DNA from: Candidatus Colwelliibacteriota bacterium
Lineage (GTDB): Bacteria; Patescibacteriota; Minisyncoccia; UBA6257; Colwellbacteraceae
Length of the DNA: 18,526 nt
Direction: 5' to 3'
Assembly: GCA_014874305.1 (NCBI GenBank)
Contig: JACWAO010000001.1
Coordinates: forward strand, 1 to 18,526
The notes below the pieces were generated by a model that saw only the letters and a program-made list of their open reading frames with translations, did no database searches and was not told the DNA's origin. The translations under genes and the position numbers were made by a program. How positions within the stretch are numbered: the stretch's first letter is position 1; each line of letters begins with the position of its first letter. Positions 1 through 6,627 of the stretch are shown here, one piece after another.

Positions 1-582
1 CAGTCCGGAGGCCGCGGTCAGTACGGCCACGTCCGGCTTAGATTAAAAGCGCTGGAACGGGGCGGCGGATTCGAGTTTATAAACGCGATCAGGGGAGGAG
101 TAATACCGCAGGAGTTTATACCCGCGGTGGAGAAGGGCGTGAAAGAGGCGGTAGACAAAGGTGTTGTCGCCGGATACAGAATGGTTGATCTTCAGGCTAC
201 CTTATACGACGGATCGTTCCACGAGGTGGACTCCTCGGAAGTAGCCTTCAAGATAGCCGCGTCGATGGCTTTCCAGGAAGCCGCGAAACGCGCCGGCGCC
301 TACGTCTTGGAGCCGATAATGAAAGTCCAGGTCCTTATTCCAGCCGATTTCTTGGGAGACGTTACCGGCGATATTTCTTCGAAGAGAGGCAGAATAGAGT
401 TGATGAGCGACAGGGGGAACATCAAGGTTGTTGACGCAAATATTCCTCTTTCCGAAATGTTCGGATACGCCACGAAATTGCGCTCTATATCCCAGGGAAG
501 AGGCGTGTTCAGCATGGAGTTCAGCCATTACGAACAGGTTCCCAAGAATATCGAACAGGAGATAGTCGAAGGGAAAAGATAG
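1..582 (+). CDS. fusA: Elongation factor G, C-terminal part (5'-truncated by window edge)
   Basis: This is the last 193 residues of EF-G, the GTPase that drives translocation of tRNA and mRNA on the ribosome. The frame is open from base 1. It begins in domain IV with SGGRGQYGHV and continues through GGVIPQEFIPAVEKG and VDSSEVAFKIAASMAF. Domain V follows, with LEPIMKVQVLIP, GDISSKRGRIE and PLSEMFGYATKLRS. The C-terminus (EQEIVEGKR) matches the usual family end, so only the 5' part is missing. A methionine start at 127 would cut domain IV in half and is not the true start. The gene lies upstream of tuf, as in the classical str operon, but a 97-bp gap with a promoter-like site separates the two. 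Identification is secure. Confidence 0.98.
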   Translation, partial: QSGGRGQYGHVRLRLKALERGGGFEFINAIRGGVIPQEFIPAVEKGVKEAVDKGVVAGYRMVDLQATLYDGSFHEVDSSEVAFKIAASMAFQEAAKRAGAYVLEPIMKVQVLIPADFLGDVTGDISSKRGRIELMSDRGNIKVVDANIPLSEMFGYATKLRSISQGRGVFSMEFSHYEQVPKNIEQEIVEGKR

Positions 583-593
583 GCGGTTTTGTG

Positions 594-622
594 TTGACAC
601 AAGAAAGGTGTTAATATATCTT
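594..622 (+). promoter_or_regulatory. Putative sigma-70-type promoter for tuf
   Basis: A perfect -35 hexamer TTGACA (594-599) is followed after 17 bp by TATCTT (617-622), which keeps the key T, A and final T of the -10 consensus. It lies in the 97-bp gap between fusA and tuf. Transcription would start near 629, giving a leader of about 50 nt that is very A-rich and has no Shine-Dalgarno motif. The -35 also lies within the inverted repeat GTGT-tg-ACAC (591-600). The element would let EF-Tu and S10 be expressed above fusA. This is inferred from hexamers alone. Confidence 0.55.
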
Positions 623-679
623 AAACAAGTCGATTTTAAAGCTTAATCAAAACAAAAGCTCGTAAAAAAATAAAAAAAC

Positions 680-1879
680 ATGGCGGAAAAAGAAAAGTTT
701 TCACGAACTAAGCCGCATGTTAACGTGGGTACTATTGGCCACATCGATCATGGCAAGACCACGCTCACGGCGGCCATAACCCACGTACTTCACTTAAAGG
801 GGTGGGCGAAGAAGGAGGAAAGAGTCGATCAGATAGACAACGCTCCGGAGGAAAAGGCGAGGGGAATCACCATCGCTCTGCATCACTCCGAGTATGAGTC
901 GGAGAAGCGCCACTACGCGCACATCGACGCTCCGGGTCACGCCGACTACATTAAGAACATGATTACCGGCGCCGCCCAGATGGACGGAGCGATACTCGTG
1001 GTATCGGCCGCTGACGGCCCGATGCCTCAGACCAGAGAGCACGTTCTTTTGGCTCACCAGGTCGGAGTCCCGGCCATAATCGTTTTCCTTAACAAGGTGG
1101 ATATGGTTGACGATAAGGAGCTTGTTGACTTAGTCGAGGCCGAGGTCCGCGAACTCTTAAAGAAGTATGAGTTCCCGGGAGACGAGGTGCCGGTAGTCAG
1201 GGGATCGGCTTTGAAGGCGCTTGAAACAACGTCTGCCGATGATCCTGCCGCTCAGCCTATTTTAGAGCTTGTTAAGTACTTGGACGAGTACATTCCGGAG
1301 CCGAAGAGGGACACCGATAAGCCGTTTCTTATGCCTATCGAGGACGTATTCTCTATCGAAGGACGGGGAACCGTCGTTACAGGGAAGATCGAAAGAGGTT
1401 CCGTTAAGGTCAACGATGAAATTGAAATCATCGGTCTTAAACCGACACAGAAAACGGTTGTTACCGGAATCGAGATGTTTAACAAGATGCTCGACGAGGG
1501 TATAGCCGGAGACAATGTCGGAATCTTATTGCGCGGCTTGAAAAAAGAAGACGTTCAGCGCGGGCAGGTTGTCGCTAAGCCGGGAGCTATCACTCCGCAC
1601 ACCGAATTCGAGGCTGAGGTCTATATCTTAAGCAAGGAGGAGGGCGGCAGGCACACACCGGTCTTTAATGGCTATAAACCGCAGTTCTACATTCGCACCA
1701 CCGACGTTACCGGAGAGGTAACTTTGGCCGAGGGCGTGGAGATGGTTATGCCTGGAGACACCGTTAAGTTCAGCGTTAAATTAATCTCTCCGATCGCGCT
1801 CGACGAAAAACAGAGGTTTGCTATCCGCGAAGGAGGCCACACTGTTGGAGCTGGAGTTGTAAGCAAGATAATTAAATAG
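680..1879 (+). CDS. tuf: Elongation factor Tu
   Basis: This 399-residue EF-Tu is the GTPase that delivers aminoacyl-tRNA to the ribosomal A site. All G motifs are present: G1 GHIDHGKT (20-27), switch I RGITI (61-65), G3 DAPGH (83-87), G4 NKVD (138-141) and G5 GSALKA (175-180). Domains II and III follow, ending with GGHTVGAGVVSKIIK. Length is normal for the family. Two divergent spots stand out. The usually conserved DCPGH has Ala for Cys at residue 84, and the stretch after switch I reads ALHHSEY rather than the common NTSHVEY. The start follows an A-rich stretch with no Shine-Dalgarno sequence. rpsJ begins only 5 nt after the stop, so the two genes are probably co-transcribed. Confidence 0.99.
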   Translation: MAEKEKFSRTKPHVNVGTIGHIDHGKTTLTAAITHVLHLKGWAKKEERVDQIDNAPEEKARGITIALHHSEYESEKRHYAHIDAPGHADYIKNMITGAAQMDGAILVVSAADGPMPQTREHVLLAHQVGVPAIIVFLNKVDMVDDKELVDLVEAEVRELLKKYEFPGDEVPVVRGSALKALETTSADDPAAQPILELVKYLDEYIPEPKRDTDKPFLMPIEDVFSIEGRGTVVTGKIERGSVKVNDEIEIIGLKPTQKTVVTGIEMFNKMLDEGIAGDNVGILLRGLKKEDVQRGQVVAKPGAITPHTEFEAEVYILSKEEGGRHTPVFNGYKPQFYIRTTDVTGEVTLAEGVEMVMPGDTVKFSVKLISPIALDEKQRFAIREGGHTVGAGVVSKIIK

Positions 1880-1884
1880 TTTAA

Positions 1885-2211
1885 ATGGCTAAGGGGGAAG
1901 AAAAAAACGACAGGCTGAGACTTCGCATTAAGTCTTATGATCACCGCTTGGTGGATAATTCCTGCCGGCAGATAGTTGATACGCTTCACAGGTACAGCGC
2001 GGAGATAGTAGGCCCGATACCTTTGCCTACCGAGTTTCGCCGGTACACCGTGAACCGCTCCACTTTCGTCCATAAGACCTCAAGGGAGCAGTTCGAAATG
2101 AGGATTCATAAGAGGCTTATCGATATCCTAAATCCTAGCCAAAAGCTGATGGAATCTCTAAGTGAACTGAATCTTCCCGCGGGGGTTGATGTGGAGATAA
2201 AAATGGCGTAG
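1885..2211 (+). CDS. rpsJ: 30S ribosomal protein S10
   Basis: S10 is a 30S head protein; in other bacteria it also acts as the antitermination factor NusE. The 108-residue product has a short charged N-terminal extension (MAKGEEKND) followed by the classic core: LRIKSYDHRLVDNSCRQIVD, then GPIPLPTEFRRYTVNRS and HKTSREQFEMRIHKR, and the C-terminal VDVEIKM. Length is close to the usual 102-105 residues. The gene starts 5 nt after the tuf stop without a Shine-Dalgarno motif, which suggests reinitiation or coupling. It is the last gene before a strong hairpin, so rpsJ may be more tightly co-expressed with tuf than with the remaining S10-operon genes. Confidence 0.98.
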   Translation: MAKGEEKNDRLRLRIKSYDHRLVDNSCRQIVDTLHRYSAEIVGPIPLPTEFRRYTVNRSTFVHKTSREQFEMRIHKRLIDILNPSQKLMESLSELNLPAGVDVEIKMA

Positions 2212-2240
2212 AATAGGTGGCATAGGGATAGAGCACAAGG

Positions 2241-2280
2241 AGACTAAAACAACCGAGGCTATCCCCGGTTGTTTTAGTTT
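2241..2280 (+). terminator. Terminator-like or attenuator hairpin between rpsJ and rplC
   Basis: A 15-bp stem pairs 2241-2255 with 2266-2280. Its inner 13 bp (ACTAAAACAACCG with CGGTTGTTTTAGT) are perfect, and the two outer pairs are G-U and A-U. Two further G-C pairs form beyond an A/C mismatch, closing a CUAU loop. The 3' arm is U-rich and the 5' arm A-rich, the layout of an intrinsic terminator whose U-tract is contained in the stem. No good promoter is visible between it and rplC, so partial attenuation inside the operon is more likely than a full stop. Function is inferred from structure only. Confidence 0.6.
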
Positions 2281-2289
2281 AGGAAGAGA

Positions 2290-2304
2290 CTTGCTCTGAG
2301 CGAA
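2290..2304. repeat. Short REP-like motif fragment upstream of rplC
   Basis: CTTGCTCTGAGCGAA here matches the first 13 bases of the repeat copy at 14285 (CTTGCCCTGAGCG) with one mismatch. It sits just after the hairpin at 2241-2280 and 5 bases before the rplC start. It may be a remnant of the same dispersed intergenic repeat. A match this short could also be chance. Confidence 0.3.
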
Positions 2305-2309
2305 TAAAG

Positions 2310-2744
2310 ATGACCAAGATTAAAGGGAAAAAATTAAGAATGAGCCAGATGTACCGCGATGGAGCAGTTATCGCGGTAACTCCTGTTAAAGTTGTGAGCG
2401 TGGACAACGGCGATTCTTCCGATCTTGGAATATCCGTTGGAGACAAGGTCAAGGTGCGCGGAGTTTCCAAGGGGAAGGGATTTCAGGGAGTGGTTAAAAG
2501 GCACGGCTTTCACGGAGGTCCCAAGACTCACGGCCAGAAAAACCGCTGGAGAGCTCCGGGCTCAATCGGCAGTACGGCTCCTCAGCACGTTTTCCCGGGA
2601 AAAAGAATGGCCGGAAGAATGGGAGGAGACAACGTAACCGTCTCCAACTTAAAAGTTGTCGAGCTGGACGAAAAAAACAAAATAGTTTATCTGGGCGGAG
2701 CGGTTCCGGGAATCCCCGGTGGACTGATAAGCGTACAAAAATAA
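2310..2744 (+). CDS. rplC: 50S ribosomal protein L3, internally shortened
   Basis: L3 is an early 50S assembly protein whose long loop reaches toward the peptidyl-transferase centre. The 144-residue product has the usual N-terminus (KGKKLRMSQMYRDGAVIAVT) and the conserved core: VSKGKGFQGVVKRHGF, GPKTHGQKNRWRAPGSIG and GKRMAGRMGGDNVTV. It ends with GAVPGIPGGLISV. Bacterial L3 is normally about 205-210 residues. The missing 60 or so residues all fall between the first strand (VVSVDNG) and SVGDKVKVRGVSKGKGF, which is part of the solvent-side barrel. The frame is intact and both ends are canonical, so this is a true compaction and not a frameshift. The start has no Shine-Dalgarno sequence. Identity is certain. 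Confidence 0.97.
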   Translation: MTKIKGKKLRMSQMYRDGAVIAVTPVKVVSVDNGDSSDLGISVGDKVKVRGVSKGKGFQGVVKRHGFHGGPKTHGQKNRWRAPGSIGSTAPQHVFPGKRMAGRMGGDNVTVSNLKVVELDEKNKIVYLGGAVPGIPGGLISVQK

Positions 2745-2756
2745 GACACCTGTAAC

Positions 2757-3407
2757 ATGAAGCTGGATGTTTATAATAAAACCGGAGAAGTAGTGGGAAA
2801 CGTGGAGGCTCCTGACCGCGTTTTTAACCGTAAGTGGAACTCTGATCTGGTTAACCAGGCTTTGCGCGCGCAGGAAAATAACAGTCGCCAGAATCTGGCT
2901 CATGCTAAGACGAGAAGCGAGGTCTCGGGCGGAGGACGCAAGCCGTGGAGACAGAAGCACACCGGACGCTCCCGCCAGGGATCGAGTCGGTCTCCGATCT
3001 GGGTGCATGGCGGAGTAGCCCACGGCCCAACCAAGGAGAAAGATTATTCCGTAAAGCTCAACAAGAAAATGCGCCAAGCCGCCATATTTTCCCTTCTTTC
3101 TAAAAAACTCGCGGACGGAGAACTCAAGGTTATCGACTCCCTTGATCTAGGGGAAAAAACCAAGTTGGCGCACTCCTTCCTTACGTCGTTTTTCAATAAG
3201 ATAGGACGGGACGGAAAGAAGGTAAGCGTTTTACTCATACCAAACAGCGAGAACAGGGTGATATATCGCGCGGCGAGAAACATTCCGTCGGTTAAAAGCC
3301 TGGATCCGATTTCCATTAATGTCTATGATTTGCTAAGATACCGCGATGTGCTTTTGGATAAGGAATCGATTTCGGTAATATCTAAACACTACAATGCCGG
3401 CAAATAA
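2757..3407 (+). CDS. rplD: 50S ribosomal protein L4
   Basis: L4 is a 50S protein whose extended loop lines the nascent-peptide exit tunnel. In E. coli it also represses its own operon by binding the S10 leader. The 216-residue product has normal length. The N-terminus is MKLDVYNKTGEVVG, and the tunnel loop reads RSEVSGGGRKPWRQKHTGRSRQGS then SPIWVHGGVAHGP. A globular domain follows. The gene begins 12 nt after rplC and overlaps rplW by 14 nt, so translation is probably coupled. Whether L4 autoregulation exists here is unknown, but the only strong hairpin near this gene lies upstream of rplC at 2241-2280. Confidence 0.98.
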   Translation: MKLDVYNKTGEVVGNVEAPDRVFNRKWNSDLVNQALRAQENNSRQNLAHAKTRSEVSGGGRKPWRQKHTGRSRQGSSRSPIWVHGGVAHGPTKEKDYSVKLNKKMRQAAIFSLLSKKLADGELKVIDSLDLGEKTKLAHSFLTSFFNKIGRDGKKVSVLLIPNSENRVIYRAARNIPSVKSLDPISINVYDLLRYRDVLLDKESISVISKHYNAGK

Positions 3408-3645
3408 ACTTTTAATTAAATATCCGGTCATAAGCGAGAAGGCCGTAGCCCGCACCGAGTCCGGAAAGTACACCTTTCTGGTCGACAACGGGTCGAATAA
3501 GAGCGAGCTTAAAAAAGCCGTTGAAGAAACGTATAAAGTTACGGTAACCGGAGTTAATATCGTGCGTATTAAAAGCGGAAAGAGAAACATAAAGAAGGCG
3601 GTTGTGTCTCTTAAAGCCGGAGACAAGATAAATATCGAATCATAA
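3394..3645 (+). CDS. rplW: 50S ribosomal protein L23
   Basis: L23 sits at the exit of the peptide tunnel and is the docking site for trigger factor and SRP. The 83-residue product starts MPANKLLIKYPVISEKAVAR, continues with YTFLVDNGSNKSELKKAVEETYKV and VTGVNIVRIKSGKRNIKKAVVSLK, and ends in KAGDKINIES. It is slightly shorter than the usual 95-100 residues, mainly in the loop region. Its start lies inside the end of rplD (14-nt overlap) with no Shine-Dalgarno motif. rplB follows after 2 nt. Confidence 0.96.
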   Translation: MPANKLLIKYPVISEKAVARTESGKYTFLVDNGSNKSELKKAVEETYKVTVTGVNIVRIKSGKRNIKKAVVSLKAGDKINIES

Positions 3646-3647
3646 CC

Positions 3648-4484
3648 ATGAAACGCAACAAGCCCACAACCCCGTCAAGAAGGCATATGACCTATCCGGA
3701 CTTCTCATCATTGAGCGGGATTAAGCCGTTAAAAAACCGGCTTATATCTCTGCAGTCTCATGCCGGACGCAACAACAGGGGCAGGATCACCGTGCGCCAT
3801 CAGGGCGGCGGGGTGAAAAAGATGTACAGGGTGATAGACTTCAAGCAAAACAAACTTGGGGTTTCTGGCAGGATAGAGGCGCTGGAATACGATCCATACC
3901 GCACGGCGTTTATTATGCGCGTAGTTTATAAAGACGGAGATCGCCGCTATCATTTGGCCCCCAATGGAGTAAAAGTCGGAGATCAAATCATAGCCGGAGA
4001 CGCCGCCGCCCTTACCGCGGGAAACCGGGTTCAGCTCAAGAACATCCCCGTGGGTTACTCGGTCTTCAATGTCGAGCTTAACCCGGGTAGAGGCGGACAG
4101 ATAATAAGAAGCGCCGGAAGCTCGGCGATGGTTTTGGCTCAGGAGGACGGATACACTCATTTAAAACTTCCCTCAGGGGAGGTGCGTAGAGTTCTTTGGG
4201 GGAATCTTGCTTCTTTAGGCAAGGTTTCTAACGAGGACAACAAACTTGTAAACCTAGGGAAGGCCGGAAGAGTCAGGCATATGGGCGTAAGGCCGACAGT
4301 GAGAGGAACCGCTATGAATCCGGTAGACCATCCTTACGGAGGAGGAGAAGGAAAACAGCCGAGAGGAACCAAACGTCCTAAAACGATCTGGGGAAAGGTT
4401 ACCGGCGGACGCAAAACCAGAAAGAAACAGAAATGGTCCAATAGTCTTATAGTTTCCCGCCGCGCCAGGAAGAAGAAGAAATAA
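3648..4484 (+). CDS. rplB: 50S ribosomal protein L2
   Basis: L2 is one of the most conserved 50S proteins. It is needed for subunit association and peptidyl-transferase activity. The 278-residue product matches the usual 270-280. Motifs include GRNNRGRITVRHQGGGVKKMYR near residue 40, the central GDQIIAG and NIPVG segment, and GKAGRVRHMGVRPTVRGTAMNP followed by VDHPYGGGEG, which contains the conserved functional His. The C-terminal tail is very basic (SRRARKKKK), as is normal. It starts 2 nt after rplW and is followed 13 nt later by rpsS. Confidence 0.99.
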   Translation: MKRNKPTTPSRRHMTYPDFSSLSGIKPLKNRLISLQSHAGRNNRGRITVRHQGGGVKKMYRVIDFKQNKLGVSGRIEALEYDPYRTAFIMRVVYKDGDRRYHLAPNGVKVGDQIIAGDAAALTAGNRVQLKNIPVGYSVFNVELNPGRGGQIIRSAGSSAMVLAQEDGYTHLKLPSGEVRRVLWGNLASLGKVSNEDNKLVNLGKAGRVRHMGVRPTVRGTAMNPVDHPYGGGEGKQPRGTKRPKTIWGKVTGGRKTRKKQKWSNSLIVSRRARKKKK

Positions 4485-4497
4485 TAAATAAAAGATT

Positions 4498-4812
4498 ATG
4501 AGCAGAGCTTCAAAAAAAGGTCCATACATAGATCCGCGCCTATTGAAAAAAATAGAGGGATTAAAGCCGGGAGAAAGAACGGTTATTAAAACCTGGTCCC
4601 GCAGTTCGGAAATCTCTCCCGAGATGATAGGCTTTACTTTCGGCGTCCATAACGGGAAGGATTTTATTTCCGTTTTAGTCACCGAAGAGATGGTTGGACA
4701 TCGTCTTGGAGAATTCTCCTTAACAAGAAAGTTCGTCAAACACGGCGGAAAGATACAGAAAGAGCTGGAAGCCAAGGCTAAAGCCGCGGAGTCCACTGCC
4801 GCTAAGAAATAA
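4498..4812 (+). CDS. rpsS: 30S ribosomal protein S19
   Basis: S19 is a 30S head protein that forms a pair with S13 and contacts the A-site tRNA and the inter-subunit bridge. The 104-residue product starts MSRASKKGPYIDPRLLKKIE. It carries the diagnostic VIKTWSRSSEISPEMIGFTF, then VHNGKDFISVLVTEEMVGH and RLGEFSLTRKFVKHGGK. The C-terminus has a short Lys/Ala-rich extension (ELEAKAKAAESTAAKK), about 10 residues beyond the usual end. It follows rplB by 13 A/T-rich nt with no Shine-Dalgarno sequence. rplV begins 5 nt after its stop. Confidence 0.98.
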   Translation: MSRASKKGPYIDPRLLKKIEGLKPGERTVIKTWSRSSEISPEMIGFTFGVHNGKDFISVLVTEEMVGHRLGEFSLTRKFVKHGGKIQKELEAKAKAAESTAAKK

Positions 4813-4817
4813 AAATC

Positions 4818-5333
4818 ATGACCTCAGCCAAAGCCATATTAAAAAACCTGGATATTGCTCCGCGTAAGACGCGCAAAGTCGCCGATTTAATTCGCGGATT
4901 GACGGTAAATGAAGCCCTGGCTCAGCTTGAGGTTAATTCTTTGCGCGGAGCCGGTCCTATAATAAAACTTCTCTACTCCGCGGTCGCGAACGCCAAGAAC
5001 GCCAAATTAGACGAAGCCAAGCTTTACGTAAAAGAGATTTACGTGGACAAGGGCATTATGCTTAAGCGTTACCTTCCGAGAGCGCAGGGCAGAGCCACCC
5101 CGATACAAAAGAAGCGCAGTCACATCACGCTAATATTGGGAGAATTGGAAAACGCGAAGCGGAAATTCGTTTTTCATCGCGTGAGCAAGAAGACAAAACA
5201 GTCCATGGCTAAAGAAACCAAGGCTAAGGACAAATCCAAACCGCCTAAAGACACAGAGGCCAAGCCTAAGGAGGAAAAAGCAGTGGAATCCGCGCCAACC
5301 CGCCGCCGGATATTCAGGAGAAAAGCCATTTAA
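4818..5333 (+). CDS. rplV: 50S ribosomal protein L22 with long basic C-terminal extension
   Basis: L22 binds all six 23S rRNA domains, and its beta-hairpin lines the exit tunnel. The core occupies roughly residues 1-115: AKAILKNLDIAPRKTRKVADLIRG, NEALAQLEV, the hairpin KRYLPRAQGRATPIQKKRSHI and the final strand ITLILGELE. The family is usually about 110-115 residues, but this protein has 171. The extra 50 or so residues are low-complexity Lys/Glu/Ala/Pro and end in a basic patch (APTRRRIFRRKAI). They would project at the solvent side near the tunnel exit. Such charged tails occur on ribosomal proteins of several lineages. Spacing is 5 nt on both sides. Confidence 0.97.
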   Translation: MTSAKAILKNLDIAPRKTRKVADLIRGLTVNEALAQLEVNSLRGAGPIIKLLYSAVANAKNAKLDEAKLYVKEIYVDKGIMLKRYLPRAQGRATPIQKKRSHITLILGELENAKRKFVFHRVSKKTKQSMAKETKAKDKSKPPKDTEAKPKEEKAVESAPTRRRIFRRKAI

Positions 5334-5338
5334 TAATT

Positions 5339-5992
5339 ATGAGCAGAAGAATAAAACCAAACGCATATAGATTAGGAATTTCCAAGCCGTGGGACACGCG
5401 CTGGATTACCAGTAAGCGCAATTTTGCCTTATGGCTTGAGGAAGATGAAAAAATAAGAGCGGCTATTTTTAAAAAGATAGGCCAGGCTGGAATAGCCAGG
5501 ATAGAGATAGAGCGAACTCCCGACAAATACAAGGTTTTTATAAAAGCCAGCAGGCCGGGACTTATAATCGGACGCGGCGGAAAGGGGGTGGAAGACTTGA
5601 CTAAAACTCTGGAAAAAGCTATCAAATCTAAGGTTGCTTTAAACTTAAGCGTCGAGGAGCTGAAGAGAACCGAAACCTCGGCTGCGGTTGTCGCGCAAAA
5701 CATTGCGTGGGACTTGGAAAAGCGTTTCAAGTTCAGAAGAACGATAAAAAAACACCTCGATTCTCTTAAGCAGAATCGCGAAGTTAAGGGAGCGAAAATA
5801 GCGGTTTCCGGCAGGCTGGATGGAAACGAAATAGCCCGCGCGGAAGCGTTATCAACCGGCAAACTGCCTCTTTCTACTCTGCGTTCGGATATTGATTACG
5901 GAGAGGCGACCGCTTTCACGACCGCGGGCACGGTTGGTATTAAAGTTTGGATTTACCGCGGAGAAATTTTTGAGAACAAAAGCAATAAATAA
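5339..5992 (+). CDS. rpsC: 30S ribosomal protein S3
   Basis: S3 lies at the mRNA entry pore and contributes to ribosomal helicase activity. The 217-residue product is of normal length. The N-terminus (SRRIKPNAYRLGISKPWDTRW) is typical. The KH domain has the GRGGKGVEDL segment (RPGLIIGRGGKG) that contains the RNA-binding GxxG. The C-terminal domain includes GAKIAVSGRLDGNEIARAE, LPLSTLRSDIDYGEATAFT and GTVGIKVWIYRGE. It sits between rplV and rplP with 5-nt gaps on each side. The start follows TAATAATT with no Shine-Dalgarno motif. Confidence 0.98.
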   Translation: MSRRIKPNAYRLGISKPWDTRWITSKRNFALWLEEDEKIRAAIFKKIGQAGIARIEIERTPDKYKVFIKASRPGLIIGRGGKGVEDLTKTLEKAIKSKVALNLSVEELKRTETSAAVVAQNIAWDLEKRFKFRRTIKKHLDSLKQNREVKGAKIAVSGRLDGNEIARAEALSTGKLPLSTLRSDIDYGEATAFTTAGTVGIKVWIYRGEIFENKSNK

Positions 5993-5997
5993 AACCC

Positions 5998-6408
5998 ATG
6001 CTTATTCCTAAAAAGGTCAAACATAGAAAATGGCAGAAGGGTCGTTCGCGCGGCAGGAAGGTAGACACGCGCGGATGTTATTTGGCTTTTGGAACGTACG
6101 GTCTGCAAGCCACCGAGCCGTCATGGCTTAAATCCAACCAGATAGAAGCGGCCCGCCGCACTGTTACCAACTTCGTGAAAAGGGAGGGAAAGGTTTGGAT
6201 AAGGGTCTTTCCGGATAAGCCGGTTACGAAAAGGCCGCCAGAGGTTACGATGGGAGGAGGCAAGGGAGCCGTTGATCACTATGTTTTTCCGGTAAGACCG
6301 GGAAGAGTTATACTGGAAATGGATGGCGTGAAAGAAGAAGTCGCGAGACGCGCCTTGACGCTTGCTGGGCACAAGCTTCCGTTTAAGACGAAAATCCTTG
6401 TTAAATAG
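5998..6408 (+). CDS. rplP: 50S ribosomal protein L16
   Basis: L16 organises the A-site side of the 50S subunit and contacts tRNA. The 136-residue product has the family length. It starts MLIPKKVKHRKWQKGRSRG and continues with GCYLAFGTYGLQATEPSWL, IEAARRTVTNFVKREGKVWIR and VFPDKPVTKRPPEVTMGGGKG. It ends with RRALTLAGHKLPFKTKILVK. All core segments are present. It starts 5 nt after rpsC, and rpmC starts 12 nt after its stop. Confidence 0.98.
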   Translation: MLIPKKVKHRKWQKGRSRGRKVDTRGCYLAFGTYGLQATEPSWLKSNQIEAARRTVTNFVKREGKVWIRVFPDKPVTKRPPEVTMGGGKGAVDHYVFPVRPGRVILEMDGVKEEVARRALTLAGHKLPFKTKILVK

Positions 6409-6420
6409 CGGATTAAAGTT

Positions 6421-6627
6421 ATGAAAAAGAGCGATATCCAAAAATTAAAAGAAAAAACGGTGTCCGACCTGGAGAAGGAGTTGGTTTCTACCCGCGAGAA
6501 AATCGCCGAGTTTAGAATCAGTATTTACCGCGGCAAGCAGAATGTTATAAAAGATTTCCGCGAAGCCAGGAAAAAATTTGCCAGGATTTTGACTTTCATA
6601 AACCAGAACAAAAATGCCGGAAAATAA
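6421..6627 (+). CDS. rpmC: 50S ribosomal protein L29
   Basis: L29 is a small two-helix protein beside L23 at the tunnel exit. The 68-residue product has the expected size and pattern: MKKSDIQKLKEKTVSDLEKEL, then EKIAEFRISIYRGKQNVIKDF and EARKKFARILTFINQ. The motif around the second helix is a variant of the usual (K/N)p..ir..RR.iARi.T. Its end overlaps rpsQ by 14 nt. This order (rplP-rpmC-rpsQ) is universal in the S10 operon and confirms the call. Confidence 0.95.
   Translation: MKKSDIQKLKEKTVSDLEKELVSTREKIAEFRISIYRGKQNVIKDFREARKKFARILTFINQNKNAGK

Noticed and set aside
4254..4796. 180-codon minus-strand open frame opposite rplB/rpsS
   Set aside because: It lies opposite two well-recognised genes and shows no domain motifs, so it is a shadow of their codon usage. 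Other minus-strand frames, such as 5314-5862, were rejected for the same reason.
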